Source: Alphaproteobacteria bacterium (GTDB taxonomy: Bacteria; Pseudomonadota; Alphaproteobacteria; Caulobacterales; Maricaulaceae). Taken from it: DNA of 64,000 nt. A program made the position numbers and the translations under genes. This document shows positions 16,505-25,674 of this stretch, in pieces (the stretch's first letter is position 1; the number at the start of each line of letters is the position of its first letter). Location of the stretch: positions 248,001 through 312,000 of the forward strand of contig WGOD01000003.1 in NCBI GenBank assembly GCA_016124205.1, written 5' to 3'. The notes under the pieces were generated by a model that was given only the letters and a program-made list of their open reading frames with translations, had not been told where the DNA came from and searched no databases.

Positions 16505-16519
16505 CTAACCGCCGGTTAA
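16505..16519. promoter_or_regulatory. Candidate CtrA-binding site
   Basis: CTAA-N7-TTAA with a GC-rich spacer, one base away from the alphaproteobacterial CtrA consensus TTAA-N7-TTAA. Its core TAACC-GCC-GGTTA is also an exact inverted repeat. It lies 50 bases upstream of the NlpD-like gene, a type of gene expected to be cell-cycle controlled. Confidence 0.4.
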
Positions 16520-16568
16520 GGCTTGCACGCTTTCCTGTGCGGTGAGTGTGCCTGGAGGGTTTCCGCCG

Positions 16569-17540
16569 GTGGTTCGCGTGCGTGCGTTTTCGGTTCTGAT
16601 GATCGCTGCTTCGGCGGTGCTGGCGGCCTGCGCCAATACCGGGCCGCGCGAACCTGCACGCGTCGATTACCGCAGCCCGTCGGGCAGTCCGTCACCGACG
16701 GTCACGGCCGGTCCGAGCTGTGCGCCGGGCGGAACCTATACCGTCCGGAGCGGTGATACGCTGTCGCAGATTGCCGAACGCTGCCGGGTTGAGACCCGCG
16801 CGCTGGCACAGGCCAACGGGCTGAACCCGCCTTATCCGATCCGCCCGGGCCAGGAATTGCGCATGCCACAGCCGCGCCTGCACACCGTGCAGCGGGGCGA
16901 GAATCTCTACCGGATCGGTCTGCGCTACGGCATCGACTACCGGGAGATCGCGTCGATCAACAACATCTACCCGCCGTTCGAGATCGAGGTCGGGCAGGAA
17001 TTGGTGCTGCCGAACGAGGCGGCCTCGACCACGATGGCGTCGAACACGCCGCCGCGGCAAACCACGACGCCGCCCCGACAGACGACGACCACACCGCCTC
17101 GCCAGACGACCACGACGCCGCCTCCGCAGACGACGACCACCCCGCCGCCGGCCTCGACCGCTGCGGTGCGATTCCAGTGGCCGCTGGAAGGCGAGATCAT
17201 CACCGGCTTCGGCGACAATGACGGCCGCCGCAATGACGGCATCAACATCCGCGCCAACGAAGGCGATTCGGTTCGCGCCGCTGCGGCGGGCACGGTCGTC
17301 TATGCCGGCAACGAACTTCAGGGCTATGGCGAGCTGATCCTGATCCGCCACGAGGGCGGGTTCGTGACCGCCTATGCCAACAATTCCCGCCTGCGCGTTC
17401 GTGAAGGCGAAGCGGTGGAAGCGGGCCAGATCATTGCCGAGGCGGGCTCCACCGGTTCGGTGGATTCGCCGCAGCTGCATTTCGAGATCCGGCGCGGCGT
17501 GACCCCTGAAGATCCGATGCGGCATCTGCCAAGAAACTGA
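16569..17540 (+). CDS. NlpD-like LysM/LytM lipoprotein
   Basis: A 323-residue lipoprotein with lipobox LAAC (Cys21), two LysM glycan-binding repeats (YTVRSGDTLSQIAERC and HTVQRGENLYRIGLRYG, about residues 58-150), a Thr/Pro linker of five TTTPP-type repeats, and a C-terminal M23/LytM domain. The LytM zinc ligands look lost: YANN stands where YGHN/L is usual and QLHFE where HLHFE is usual. This is the pattern of NlpD/EnvC-type factors that activate amidases and do not cut peptidoglycan themselves. I prefer the GTG at 16569, which gives a normal signal peptide; a GTG at 16542 is the alternative. It sits downstream of surE-pcm as nlpD often does. Confidence 0.88.
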   Translation: MVRVRAFSVLMIAASAVLAACANTGPREPARVDYRSPSGSPSPTVTAGPSCAPGGTYTVRSGDTLSQIAERCRVETRALAQANGLNPPYPIRPGQELRMPQPRLHTVQRGENLYRIGLRYGIDYREIASINNIYPPFEIEVGQELVLPNEAASTTMASNTPPRQTTTPPRQTTTTPPRQTTTTPPPQTTTTPPPASTAAVRFQWPLEGEIITGFGDNDGRRNDGINIRANEGDSVRAAAAGTVVYAGNELQGYGELILIRHEGGFVTAYANNSRLRVREGEAVEAGQIIAEAGSTGSVDSPQLHFEIRRGVTPEDPMRHLPRN

Positions 17541-17625
17541 CAGCCCGGCCTTGTTGCAAGCCGGGCGCGCCCCGATATAGTCCCGCGACCTTTCAAAGAC
17601 CCGCTCTTTAACGCGAGGACCCCCA

Positions 17626-18045
17626 ATGTTTGAGAACATGGCCTATGTCGCCAGCGCCGCCGGCGCCGGAGCCCAAGGCGGACTGGGTTATCTGCTGATC
17701 CAGATTTTCCCGTTCATCCTGCTGTTCGGTGTCTTGTACTTCGTGATGATCCGCCCGCAGCAAAAACGGATGAAGGAACACCGGGAACTGATCGCCAGCG
17801 TGAAGCGCGGCGACCAGGTGGTCACCTCGGGTGGCCTGATCGGCAAAGTGACGAAGGTCGACGAGACTGAAGTCACGGTCGAATTCGCGAAGGACGTCCA
17901 GGTCCAGGTGGTAAAGTCGACGATCGCGGAAGTCCGCGGACGGACGACGCCGAAGCCGGCCAATGACTCGGCATCGAATGGTGACAAGCCTGCTCCGCGC
18001 ACGCGGCGCAAGGCGAAGGACAATTCCACCGTCTCCGGAAACTAG
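17626..18045 (+). CDS. yajC: Preprotein translocase subunit YajC
   Basis: A 139-residue inner-membrane accessory protein that associates with SecDF. One membrane helix (GYLLIQIFPFILLFGVLYFVMI) precedes the diagnostic RPQQKRMKEHRELIASVKRGDQVVTSGGLIGKV. The C-terminal basic, Ser/Lys-rich tail is longer than in E. coli. ATG 17626 has a GCGAGGA site. A 10-base tandem duplication covers the stop codon. It is followed 34 bases later by secD. Confidence 0.95.
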   Translation: MFENMAYVASAAGAGAQGGLGYLLIQIFPFILLFGVLYFVMIRPQQKRMKEHRELIASVKRGDQVVTSGGLIGKVTKVDETEVTVEFAKDVQVQVVKSTIAEVRGRTTPKPANDSASNGDKPAPRTRRKAKDNSTVSGN

Positions 18046-18060
18046 ACCAGACTAGACCAG
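18041..18060. repeat. Ten-base tandem duplication at the yajC stop
   Basis: ACTAGACCAG occurs twice in direct succession. The first unit contains the yajC TAG stop and the second adds another TAG in frame-shifted context. It looks like simple slippage and probably has no function. Confidence 0.7.
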
Positions 18061-18079
18061 ACAGGGGCCGGGGGCCGCC

Positions 18080-19738
18080 ATGCTGTATTTCTCGCCGTGG
18101 AAAATCTTCCTCATCCTTGCAGTTGTTCTGCTGGGCGTTCTGTTCTCGGTTCCGAACCTGGTTCCCGCGAATGAGCGTTTCGTAGTCCGCAACGGTGAGG
18201 TGACATCCGAGCCGGCCGGCATCTGGGCCTTCCCCCTCGTTCCGCATAACAGCGTCAATCTCGGCCTCGACCTTCGTGGCGGTGCCCACCTCGTCTTCGA
18301 GGTCGACCTTGAGGAAGTGAAGGAAGACCGGCTGGTCAACCTCGCCGAGGAGGCCAGCGTCGCGCTGCGCCAGGCCCCCGTGATCAATGTGCGCCGCCCG
18401 TCGGTCGTCGGTGACGAAGTCGTGGTCCGGGTCGCGCGCGCCGAAGACATGGACGCGGCGTGGGACCGGCTTCAGGACCTCTCGCAACCGGTCGGCAACA
18501 ATGCGCTGGCCCAGCAGGGCGGTTTCGGCGCGCAGACGGTCGCCTTCACGCGCGATGACGCCGAGCGGATCATCCGCCTGACGATCACGCCGGAAGCGCT
18601 GGACGAGATCCAGACGCGTACCGTGACGCAGTCGATCGAAGTGATCCGCCGCCGGATCGACGAGACCGGCCTGACCGAGCCGACGATCGCCCGTCAGGGC
18701 GACAACCGCGTTCTGGTCCAGGTGCCAGGCGAAGCCAATCCGCAGCGCATCATCGACCTGGTGAACACCACCGCGCGGATGACCTTCCACCTCGTGGATT
18801 CGACCGTCACGATCGATGCCAGCGGCAATGGCCGGACGCCTCCCGGTGTGGTGATCATGCCGACCGAACGGCCGGGCGAGCCCTGGCTCGCAATCCAGCG
18901 GCGCGCCATGGTCGATGGCGAAAACCTGACCAACGCGTCGGCGACGGCCCAGAATGGCCAGCCGGTGGTTCAGTTCCAGTTCGACACGGCGGGCGCCACG
19001 GCCTTCGGCCGGGCCACCAGCCAGAATGTCGGCCGCCGGTTTGCGATCGTGCTGGATGACATGATCATTTCGGCCCCGACGATCCGCAGCCCGATCCTGG
19101 GCGGTTCAGGCGTCATCGAGGGCGGCTTCACCTATGAAAGCGCCAACGACCTGGCGATCCTCCTGAATGCCGGTGCGCTGCCCGCCAGCCTGACGCCGGT
19201 CGAGCAGCGAACGGTGACCGCCGGTCTTGGTCAGGACCAGATCCGCGCCGGTACGCTGGCCGTGGTCGTCGGCTTCCTGGCCGTCATCATCTTCATGCTG
19301 GCGGCCTATGGCGTGTTCGGCGTGTTCTCGAACATCGCGCTGCTGGCCAACGTGACGCTGATCCTCGGCGCGCTTTCGGGGCTTCAGGCCTCGCTGACGC
19401 TGCCCGGTATCGCGGGCATCATCCTGACCATTGGTATGGCGGTCGATGCCAACGTGCTGATCTATGAGCGGATCCGGGAAGAGACGCGTGCCGGGCGAAG
19501 TCCGGCCAATGCGATCGAGACGGGTTATGCCCGCGCGCTCAGCGCCATTCTCGACGCCAATATCACCACCTTCATCGCCGCCGCCGTGCTGTTCATGCTC
19601 GGTGCGGGCCCGGTGCGCGGCTTCGCCGTGACGCTGGGTATCGGCATCATCACTTCGGTCTTCACCGCCTTCCTCCTGTCGCGCCTTCTGGTCGCGATGT
19701 GGTTCAAGGCGTTCAAGCCGCAGAAACTCGGATTCTAG
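18080..19738 (+). CDS. secD: Protein translocase subunit SecD
   Basis: A 552-residue RND-type membrane protein which, with SecF, uses the proton gradient to pull exported proteins into the periplasm. There is one N-terminal membrane helix, a periplasmic P1 region containing LGLDLRGGAHLVFEVD, the IEVIRRRIDETGLTEPTIARQG segment, a P1-head, and five C-terminal helices with GMAVDANVLIYERIREE, the conserved Asp motif. It is of normal alphaproteobacterial length. secF follows nine bases after the stop. Confidence 0.96.
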   Translation: MLYFSPWKIFLILAVVLLGVLFSVPNLVPANERFVVRNGEVTSEPAGIWAFPLVPHNSVNLGLDLRGGAHLVFEVDLEEVKEDRLVNLAEEASVALRQAPVINVRRPSVVGDEVVVRVARAEDMDAAWDRLQDLSQPVGNNALAQQGGFGAQTVAFTRDDAERIIRLTITPEALDEIQTRTVTQSIEVIRRRIDETGLTEPTIARQGDNRVLVQVPGEANPQRIIDLVNTTARMTFHLVDSTVTIDASGNGRTPPGVVIMPTERPGEPWLAIQRRAMVDGENLTNASATAQNGQPVVQFQFDTAGATAFGRATSQNVGRRFAIVLDDMIISAPTIRSPILGGSGVIEGGFTYESANDLAILLNAGALPASLTPVEQRTVTAGLGQDQIRAGTLAVVVGFLAVIIFMLAAYGVFGVFSNIALLANVTLILGALSGLQASLTLPGIAGIILTIGMAVDANVLIYERIREETRAGRSPANAIETGYARALSAILDANITTFIAAAVLFMLGAGPVRGFAVTLGIGIITSVFTAFLLSRLLVAMWFKAFKPQKLGF

Positions 19739-19747
19739 GAGCGGGAC

Positions 19748-20680
19748 ATGGCCTTCGGACTTGTCAGCCTCATCCCGAACGACGCCGGTATCCCCTTCAT
19801 CCGGGGCCGTGTGATCGCCTTTGCCTTCTCGATCCTGATGATCATCGGGTCGCTGACGGCCTACGCGGTCAACGGGATCAATTTCGGCATCGATTTCACT
19901 GGCGGTATCCAGATGGAAATCGATACCGAGGGGCCGGCCGACCTTTCGCAGATCCGTGAAATCGCCGGCAGCCTCGATCTCGGTGCGGCCGACGTGCAGG
20001 GCTTCGGTGAAAACGACAAGGTGCTGATCCGCCTGCAGGCGCTGGAAGGTGAGGGGCTCGACGTCGAAGCGGCGCAGCAGCAGGCGCGCCAGACACTGCA
20101 GGCCGCGCTCGAGGAACAGATTCCCGGCGTTACCATCCTTGCTGCCGACGTGCTCGGCGCGAAGGTGTCGGGCGAACTTCAGATCGCCGGTCTGACCGCC
20201 GTTCTCGTCGCTCTGGCGCTGATGCTGATCTACATCTGGTTCCGCTTCGAATGGCAGTATTCGGTCGGTGCGGTGCTGGCCCTGGTACACGACGTGATCA
20301 TCACGATCGGCCTGTTCGCCGTGACGCAGATGGAGTTCAACCTGTCGACTGTCGCGGCGATCCTGACGATCGTCGGCTACTCGATGAACGACACCGTCGT
20401 CGTCTATGACCGGATCCGAGAGAACCTCCGGAAGTTCAAGAAGAAGGAGATCGGCGAGGTTCTGAACCTGTCGATCAACGACACGCTGTCGCGCACGATC
20501 CTGACCTCCTTCACCACGCTGGTAGCGCTGTTCGCCCTGTTCGCGATCGGCGGTCCGACGCTGCAGGGTTTCTCCGCGGCGATGATTTTCGGCATTGTGG
20601 TCGGTACGTATTCGTCGATCTTCGTGGCGGCACCGATCCTGATGATCACCAAGGTCAATCGCGACACATCCGAAGACTGA
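19748..20680 (+). CDS. secF: Protein translocase subunit SecF
   Basis: A 310-residue partner of SecD with six membrane helices. The N-terminal INFGIDFTGGIQMEID, the periplasmic domain containing IREIAGSLDLGAADVQGF, and the charge-relay motif GYSMNDTVVVYDRIRENLR are diagnostic. Start ATG 19748 has a GGAGCGGG site in the short secD-secF gap. Together with yajC it forms the SecDF-YajC operon. Confidence 0.96.
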   Translation: MAFGLVSLIPNDAGIPFIRGRVIAFAFSILMIIGSLTAYAVNGINFGIDFTGGIQMEIDTEGPADLSQIREIAGSLDLGAADVQGFGENDKVLIRLQALEGEGLDVEAAQQQARQTLQAALEEQIPGVTILAADVLGAKVSGELQIAGLTAVLVALALMLIYIWFRFEWQYSVGAVLALVHDVIITIGLFAVTQMEFNLSTVAAILTIVGYSMNDTVVVYDRIRENLRKFKKKEIGEVLNLSINDTLSRTILTSFTTLVALFALFAIGGPTLQGFSAAMIFGIVVGTYSSIFVAAPILMITKVNRDTSED

Positions 20681-20706
20681 GTGTGACACTCGGTTATCGC
20701 TGCTAA

Positions 20707-20739
20707 CATCCCTCCCTGCTGCTGAGTCGGGGAGGGATG
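20707..20739 (+). promoter_or_regulatory. Hairpin covering the ribosome site of the PuuD-like gene
   Basis: Arms CATCCCTCCC (20707-20716) and GGGAGGGATG (20730-20739) are perfectly complementary over 10 bases with a 13-base loop. The 3' arm is the Shine-Dalgarno sequence of the gene at 20742. In the folded state the site would be hidden. The SD-like arm and the ATG are five bases apart. Confidence 0.6.
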
Positions 20740-20741
20740 AC

Positions 20742-21350
20742 ATGGCTGCGCTTCTTTCAAATCTTCGCAATACGGTGATCGTGTCGCTGGTGCTCGCGGC
20801 GGCGTTCTTCGTCGCCTACGGCATCACCGGCGCCTACGAATTCGGTGACGGCTTCTGGCAGGCGCTGGCGCGCTGGACCCATGTGGTCGCCGGCATCATG
20901 TGGATCGGTCTGCTCTGGTATTTCAACTTCGTGCAGATCCCGACCATGCCGAAAATTCCGGACGAGCTGAAACCGGCGATCGGCAAGCATATCGCGCCCG
21001 CGGCGCTGTTCTGGTTCCGCTGGGGCGCCGCCTTCACCGTGCTGACCGGTGTGCTCGTCGCCTTCCTGCGCGGTTATCTGGTCGAGGCGCTCAGCTTCGG
21101 CCTGCTCGCCCCGTCCTACACGCCGCACTATTCCTTCCTGGGGATCGGCATGTGGCTGGCGCTGATCATGGCGTTCAATGTCTGGTTCATCATCTGGCCG
21201 AACCAGAAGATCGCGCTGGGCCTTGTCGAGGCCGAGGCGGACGCCAAGCCGAAGGCGGCGCGGACGGCGATGCTGTTCTCGCGCACCAATACGCTTCTGT
21301 CGCTGCCGATGCTGGTGACGATGGCGGGCGCGCAGACGCTGTTCGGCTAG
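20742..21350 (+). CDS. PuuD-like (urate oxidase N-terminal) membrane protein
   Basis: A 202-residue membrane protein with about five hydrophobic segments matching the N-terminal domain of urate hydroxylase PuuD (DUF989 family). Features are RWTHVVAGIMWIGLLWYFNFVQ, HIAPAALFWFRWGAAFTVLTGVLV and AFNVWFIIWPNQKI. True PuuD carries a C-terminal cytochrome c domain; there is no CXXCH here, so urate oxidation is unproven and the protein may serve another membrane role. It follows secF by 61 bases behind a stem-loop that covers its ribosome site, and ends at a strong bidirectional terminator shared with sodB. Confidence 0.8.
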   Translation: MAALLSNLRNTVIVSLVLAAAFFVAYGITGAYEFGDGFWQALARWTHVVAGIMWIGLLWYFNFVQIPTMPKIPDELKPAIGKHIAPAALFWFRWGAAFTVLTGVLVAFLRGYLVEALSFGLLAPSYTPHYSFLGIGMWLALIMAFNVWFIIWPNQKIALGLVEAEADAKPKAARTAMLFSRTNTLLSLPMLVTMAGAQTLFG

Positions 21351-21370
21351 GCCGGCAACGCCGGAATCAA

Positions 21371-21404
21371 AAAAACCCCTCGGCTTTCGGGCCGAGGGGT
21401 TTTT
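21371..21404. terminator. Bidirectional intrinsic terminator
   Basis: Fourteen-base perfect stem including AAAAACCCCTCGGC and GCCGAGGGGTTTTT around a TTTCGG loop. The A run and T run serve both strands, ending the PuuD-like gene and the convergent sodB gene. Confidence 0.95.
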
Positions 21405-21425
21405 CATGTCCGCTGCGACTCGCGA

Positions 21426-22031
21426 TCAGACCTTTTTCAGGTTCTCCGCGGCGAAGTCCCAGTTCACCAGATGGTCGAGATAGGCCGCGATGAAATCGGG
21501 GCGCTTGTTCTGGTAATCCAGGTAATAGGCGTGCTCCCACACGTCGAGCGTCAGGATCGGCGTCACGCCGGCTTCCGTCAGCGGGGTGTGGGCGTTCGGC
21601 GTCTTGCGGACTTCCAGCTTGCCGCCCTTGGCCACGAGCCAGGCCCAGCCCGAACCGAACTGGCCGGCCGCGGCGTCAGAGAAAGCCTTGCGGAAGCCGT
21701 CATATCCGCCTTCGAAGCAGCTCTCGATGCGGTCGGCGATCTCGCCAGACGGCTTGCCGCCGCCCTTCGGCGTCATCGAATTCCAGAAGAAGGTGTGGTT
21801 CCAGACCTGCGCCGCATTGTTGAATACGCCCGATTTCGACGGATCGCCTTCGGTTGCCTGGATGATCTCCTCAAGCGACTTGTCCGCCAGATCGGTGCCT
21901 TCGATCGCAGCGTTGAGCTTGTCGACATAGGCCGCATGGTGCTTTCCGTAGTGGAAATCGAAGGTCTGCGCCGACATATGCGGCTCGAGGGCGTCTTTCG
22001 CGTAAGGCAGGTCGGGGAGTTTGAAAGCCAT
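21426..22031 (-). CDS. sodB: Superoxide dismutase, Fe/Mn family
   Basis: A 201-residue cytoplasmic enzyme that dismutates superoxide. All four metal ligands are visible: His27 in FDFHYGKHHAAYV, His79 in VWNHTFFWNSM, and Asp163 and His167 in LDVWEHAYYLDY. AGQFGSGWAWLV is also typical, and the overall pattern (FWNSM, AAAGQFGSGW) favours iron as cofactor, though the metal cannot be fixed from sequence alone. It is complete, convergent with the PuuD-like gene and divergent from the NDUFAF6-like gene. Confidence 0.95.
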   Translation of the reverse strand: MAFKLPDLPYAKDALEPHMSAQTFDFHYGKHHAAYVDKLNAAIEGTDLADKSLEEIIQATEGDPSKSGVFNNAAQVWNHTFFWNSMTPKGGGKPSGEIADRIESCFEGGYDGFRKAFSDAAAGQFGSGWAWLVAKGGKLEVRKTPNAHTPLTEAGVTPILTLDVWEHAYYLDYQNKRPDFIAAYLDHLVNWDFAAENLKKV

Positions 22032-22105
22032 GTCGAACAGTCTCCGTTGTCCGGTTTTCTTCGGTTATCAACGCGGGCCGAACCGCCCGCGTCCTGGCAG
22101 GCGAT

Positions 22106-22963
22106 ATGGGGTCGCGTACATCTGTGTCCAGTGAAGACAACGCATCCGACGGTAATGAGTTTCGCGTCAGTGACGGCGAACTGGCCGCACTTTTTGCGCC
22201 GGAGCCCGCCCGCGCGGCATTAATCGGGCTCTATCGCTGGCATGAAGAGATCGCAGCCCTGCCGCTGCGGATCAACGAACCGATGATCGGCGCGATGCGG
22301 ATCGAGTGGCACCGCGAGGCGGTCGAGGCCCTCTTTGCCGACCCTGCCGTGGTGCGGCGCAATCCGGTCGTCGAAGGTCTCTCCCTGGCCGTGCATCATG
22401 CTGGCGGACCGCAACGGGAGGAGTTGAACGCCATTCTCGATGCGCACGGCGCGGACTTCGAGGGACGTCACTTTGCGACCCTCGCAGACGTTTCGGACCA
22501 TGCCACCGCCACCGACGGCAGGATCGCGCGGATCGCGGCGCGCATGCTGGATCCGGGAAACCACCACCCGGGCGCGGCGTCAGCGGGCGCGGCCTGCGGC
22601 ACCGTCCGCCTGCTGCGGCAATTCCCCGTACGCGCCGGACGTCAATTGGCCGTCCTGCCGGAAGATGCGCTGGGCGGGGCCGGATTGAATGCGGCGCGTC
22701 TGGCGAGCGGCCGTGAAGCGGATGCGGCGCGCGCGGCGCTGGAGCCCGTCTATCTTGCGGCGCGCGAAGCCCTCATTGCCGCCCGGGCCGATGTGCGCGG
22801 CCTGCCGGTCGCCCAGTTTCCGGCCGTCCTGCCGGCGGCGCTCGCGGCACAGTCGCTGAAGCATCTGCGCCGACAGTCGGATCCGTATCGTCCGGCGGGC
22901 GAGCCGGGCCCCCTGGCGCGGCAGGTTCGCCTTATCCGGGCCAGCCTGACCGGGCGGATCTGA
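22106..22963 (+). CDS. Squalene/phytoene synthase-fold protein, NDUFAF6-like
   Basis: A 285-residue protein of the trans-isoprenoid synthase fold. ALIGLYRWHEEIAALPLRINEPMIGAMRIEWHREAVEAL matches the N-terminal pattern of NDUFAF6, the complex I assembly factor, and not catalytic synthases. The Asp-rich DxxxD substrate motifs are absent, so it is unlikely to make squalene or phytoene. Similar stand-alone proteins are frequent in alphaproteobacteria and are proposed to help respiratory complex I assembly. It is divergent from sodB with 74 bases between starts. Start ATG 22106 is the first in frame. Confidence 0.75.
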   Translation: MGSRTSVSSEDNASDGNEFRVSDGELAALFAPEPARAALIGLYRWHEEIAALPLRINEPMIGAMRIEWHREAVEALFADPAVVRRNPVVEGLSLAVHHAGGPQREELNAILDAHGADFEGRHFATLADVSDHATATDGRIARIAARMLDPGNHHPGAASAGAACGTVRLLRQFPVRAGRQLAVLPEDALGGAGLNAARLASGREADAARAALEPVYLAAREALIAARADVRGLPVAQFPAVLPAALAAQSLKHLRRQSDPYRPAGEPGPLARQVRLIRASLTGRI

Positions 22964-23042
22964 CGTCTCAACTTCGACGCGTGGAACGATTTCCGTTCGC
23001 CTGCCGTTACGGTTTCGTGACACCGGCACGAAGGCGATCGTG

Positions 23043-23279
23043 ATGGATTTTTCTTCGCGAGACTCAGTTATGGGACCGTTGTTCGGCGAGGCTGGCGAGC
23101 CCGATCCGCCGCCCTTTCCGGAAAAACCGGTGCCCGACGAGCCGACGGTTCAACCGCCGAAGCCGGCCCCGGACATCCTGCCGCCGAAGGACCCGCCAGG
23201 CCGCAATCCGGGCCGCGAGGTCGACTATCCCAGCCCGGACCTGCCGAAACGTCCGGAAGTCATCCCGCCGGCCAATTGA
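23043..23279 (+). CDS. Small proline-rich protein, unknown function
   Basis: A 78-residue protein with about 30% proline and many acidic residues (EPDPPPFPEKPVPDEP, KPAPDILPPKDPP) and no signal peptide or membrane segment; probably disordered. GAAGG lies about 10 bases before the ATG, and a GTG at 23040 is an alternative. The stop ends exactly where the convergent trmFO gene ends. Composition alone could produce an open frame in this GC-rich DNA, so the gene is moderately supported. Confidence 0.5.
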   Translation: MDFSSRDSVMGPLFGEAGEPDPPPFPEKPVPDEPTVQPPKPAPDILPPKDPPGRNPGREVDYPSPDLPKRPEVIPPAN

Positions 23280-24674
23280 TCATTCGGCTGCGAGGCGGTC
23301 GGCCCCGAGCCAGGCCTGAAGATCGCTGAGGGCGCGCGCCGACATGGCGCGTTTCCGGGCCACGGACTTGTCCTTGCCGCGCAGGCGCTTGCCGTCCTCC
23401 GTCTTCAACGAAATCTCGATATCCGGGAAGAGGCCGAAATTCACATTCATCGGCTGGAAAGTGGCCTTGCCCGACAGGTGGCCGCCCGTGACATGCTCGA
23501 TCAGGGCGCCGAAAGCGGTCGTGCCCGGTGGTGCCGACAGCGTTTCGCCCTTCCGCTCGGCAGCGGCCAGACGGCCGGCCATCAGGCCCATCGCCGCCGA
23601 TTCCACATAACCTTCCACGCCCGTCACCTGACCGGCAAAGCGCCAGGCCGGATTGGCCTTCAGGCGCAGCTGCTTGTCGAGCAGGCGCGGCGAGTTGATG
23701 AAGGTGTTGCGGTGAATGCCGCCGAGGCGGGCGAATTCCGCATTCTCCAGCCCCGGGATCATCCGGAAAATCTCGCTCTGCGCGCCGTATTTCAGCTTGG
23801 TCTGGAAGCCGACCATGTTGAACAGCGTGCCGAGCGCATTGTCCTGGCGCAGCTGAACGACGGCCCAGGGCTTCACGTCCGGATTGTGCTTGTTGGTCAG
23901 GCCGCGCGGCTTCATCGGACCGTGACGCAGCGTCTCGCGGCCGCGCTCCGCCATCACCTCGATCGGCAGGCAGGCCTCGAAATAGGGCGTATCCTTTTCC
24001 CAGTCCTTGAACTCGGTCTTGGGGGCTTCCATCAGCGCGTCGATGAAGGCCTCGTACTGGGCCTTGTCCATCGGGCAGTTGATGTAGGCGGCCTTGTCGG
24101 CCTCGGTCTCGCCCTTGTCGTAGCGCGACTGCATCCACGCCACGTCCATGTCGATGCTCTCGCGGTGGATGATCGGCGCGATGGCGTCGAAGAAGGCGAG
24201 GCTGTCTTCCCCCGTCAGGTCGAGGATCGCCTTCGACAGGGCCGGCGAGGTGAGGGGACCGGTGGCGATGATGACGCTGTCCCATTCCGCGGGCGGCAGT
24301 CCGGCGACCTCGCCGCGTTCGATCGTGACCTTCGGGTGGTTCTTCAGCGTTTCGGTCACCGCATCGGAGAAGGCCACGCGGTCGACGGCGAGCGCGCCGC
24401 CGGCCGGCACCTGATGCCGGTCGCCCATCGCCATGATGATCGAATTGCAGCGCCGCATTTCCTCGTGCAGCAGTCCGACGGCATTGGTCTCCGCGTCGTC
24501 GGAGCGGAAGGAATTCGAGCAGACGAGTTCGGCGAGACCGTCGGTCAGGTGGGCCTCGGTGCCGCGCACCGGGCGCATCTCGTGGATCACGACGGGCAGG
24601 CCGGCCTCGGCGATCTGCCAGGCGGCCTCGGAGCCGGCCATGCCGCCTCCAACGATATGAATGGGCTGTGTCAT
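23280..24674 (-). CDS. trmFO: tRNA uridine(54) C5-methyltransferase, folate/FAD-dependent
   Basis: A 464-residue flavoprotein that makes ribothymidine at position 54 in the tRNA T-loop with methylenetetrahydrofolate as carbon donor. The FAD-binding [18 protein letters not shown], the following VVIHEMRP and [14 protein letters not shown] with its cysteine, the second cysteine in [13 protein letters not shown], and [15 protein letters not shown] are hallmarks of TrmFO, and the length is typical. It stands as a single minus-strand gene, convergent with the proline-rich ORF. A longer overlapping minus-strand frame is a shadow. Confidence 0.96.
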   Translation of the reverse strand: MTQPIHIVGGGMAGSEAAWQIAEAGLPVVIHEMRPVRGTEAHLTDGLAELVCSNSFRSDDAETNAVGLLHEEMRRCNSIIMAMGDRHQVPAGGALAVDRVAFSDAVTETLKNHPKVTIERGEVAGLPPAEWDSVIIATGPLTSPALSKAILDLTGEDSLAFFDAIAPIIHRESIDMDVAWMQSRYDKGETEADKAAYINCPMDKAQYEAFIDALMEAPKTEFKDWEKDTPYFEACLPIEVMAERGRETLRHGPMKPRGLTNKHNPDVKPWAVVQLRQDNALGTLFNMVGFQTKLKYGAQSEIFRMIPGLENAEFARLGGIHRNTFINSPRLLDKQLRLKANPAWRFAGQVTGVEGYVESAAMGLMAGRLAAAERKGETLSAPPGTTAFGALIEHVTGGHLSGKATFQPMNVNFGLFPDIEISLKTEDGKRLRGKDKSVARKRAMSARALSDLQAWLGADRLAAE

Positions 24675-24806
24675 GGGGCGCGATATACGCGCGACACCCT
24701 TCCGCGTGAAGGGGAGGGTGACGGTTCCACGCCGTCATACCGGCTTCACTTGCGTTTCCAACCGCTTGCAACGCATGATGGTCTCCGGTTCAGGGGAGTG
24801 GTGTTC

Positions 24807-25670
24807 ATGGTTCGCGGTTTGCTGATTTCGGCCTGTCTTCTGGCAGCGCCTGTCACGTCGGTCTGGGCGCAGGCCCCCGATCAGGTTGCATCGATCGATG
24901 CGGCCATAGCCGAGGCGGACCGCCAGGCCGATCGGCGGCGCTGGAACAATGCCGAAGAGGCGCTGCGCGGCGCGCGGGCGACCTACCAGGCGCTGGGCGG
25001 CGATTACCCGTTGATCGAAGCGCGGATCGAGACGGCCTGGTCGGACTACTACCGGGACCGGGAGCATTGGAATGATGCGGTGGCGCACGCCGCGCTTGCC
25101 TTCGAACTGACCCAGGAGGGCGGCGGCGAGGCCGAGGCGCTCGGCAATGCCGCCTACGACCTCGGCTATGTCGCCTATCGCAGCGGCGCCAACCGGCAGG
25201 CCGAACGCGCCTTCCAGTTTGCTGTGGAGCAATACCGCACGGCTCTGCCGACGGAGTCCTCGCGCCGCTGGCGCGCCAATGGCTGGCTCGAGCTCGCGCG
25301 CTCGGCGATCATTCTTTACCGCGGCGACGTCAACGAGGACGCGCAACAGCTGAACAACTACCGCTTCCTCAACATGACGGCGGTGGCGGATCCGGACCTC
25401 GCCGGCTGGCTGCCGCTCGATGGATGGGCCGAACGCATGTCGATCGGCATTCCCTATACCGCCCATGTCAACGAGATCGACGGCTTCGTCGTCCTGCGCC
25501 TGCAATTCCGCGAGGACGGCCGCCCGACCAATCTGGAGATCGTGTCGAGCTATCCCGGCGATGTGTTCGACGATTCCGTCCTGACCGGCGTGGGCAATGG
25601 CCGGGCCGACATGTCGGTTGCCGTTCCCGGCACGACCTATGCCGTAGTCGTCACCTTCGTTCAGGAGTAG
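24807..25670 (+). CDS. Secreted helical-repeat protein, first of three in series
   Basis: A 287-residue protein with a clear signal peptide (LLISACLLAAPVTSVWAQA, cleavage near residue 22). The body to about residue 200 is alpha-helical and TPR-like (AEALGNAAYDLGYVAYRSGANRQAERAFQFAVEQY). The C-terminal 70 residues (YTAHVNEIDGFVVLRLQFREDGRPTNLE) look like a relic of a TonB C-terminal domain. The start is supported by AGGGGAG eight bases upstream. The next gene begins four bases after the stop, and both end in related domains, so they are probably co-expressed paralogues. No specific function is recognised. Confidence 0.8.
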   Translation: MVRGLLISACLLAAPVTSVWAQAPDQVASIDAAIAEADRQADRRRWNNAEEALRGARATYQALGGDYPLIEARIETAWSDYYRDREHWNDAVAHAALAFELTQEGGGEAEALGNAAYDLGYVAYRSGANRQAERAFQFAVEQYRTALPTESSRRWRANGWLELARSAIILYRGDVNEDAQQLNNYRFLNMTAVADPDLAGWLPLDGWAERMSIGIPYTAHVNEIDGFVVLRLQFREDGRPTNLEIVSSYPGDVFDDSVLTGVGNGRADMSVAVPGTTYAVVVTFVQE

Positions 25671-25674
25671 CGCG

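Noticed and set aside
20742-21350. Full urate hydroxylase PuuD
   Set aside because: The cytochrome c domain (CXXCH) is absent, so only the membrane part is supported.
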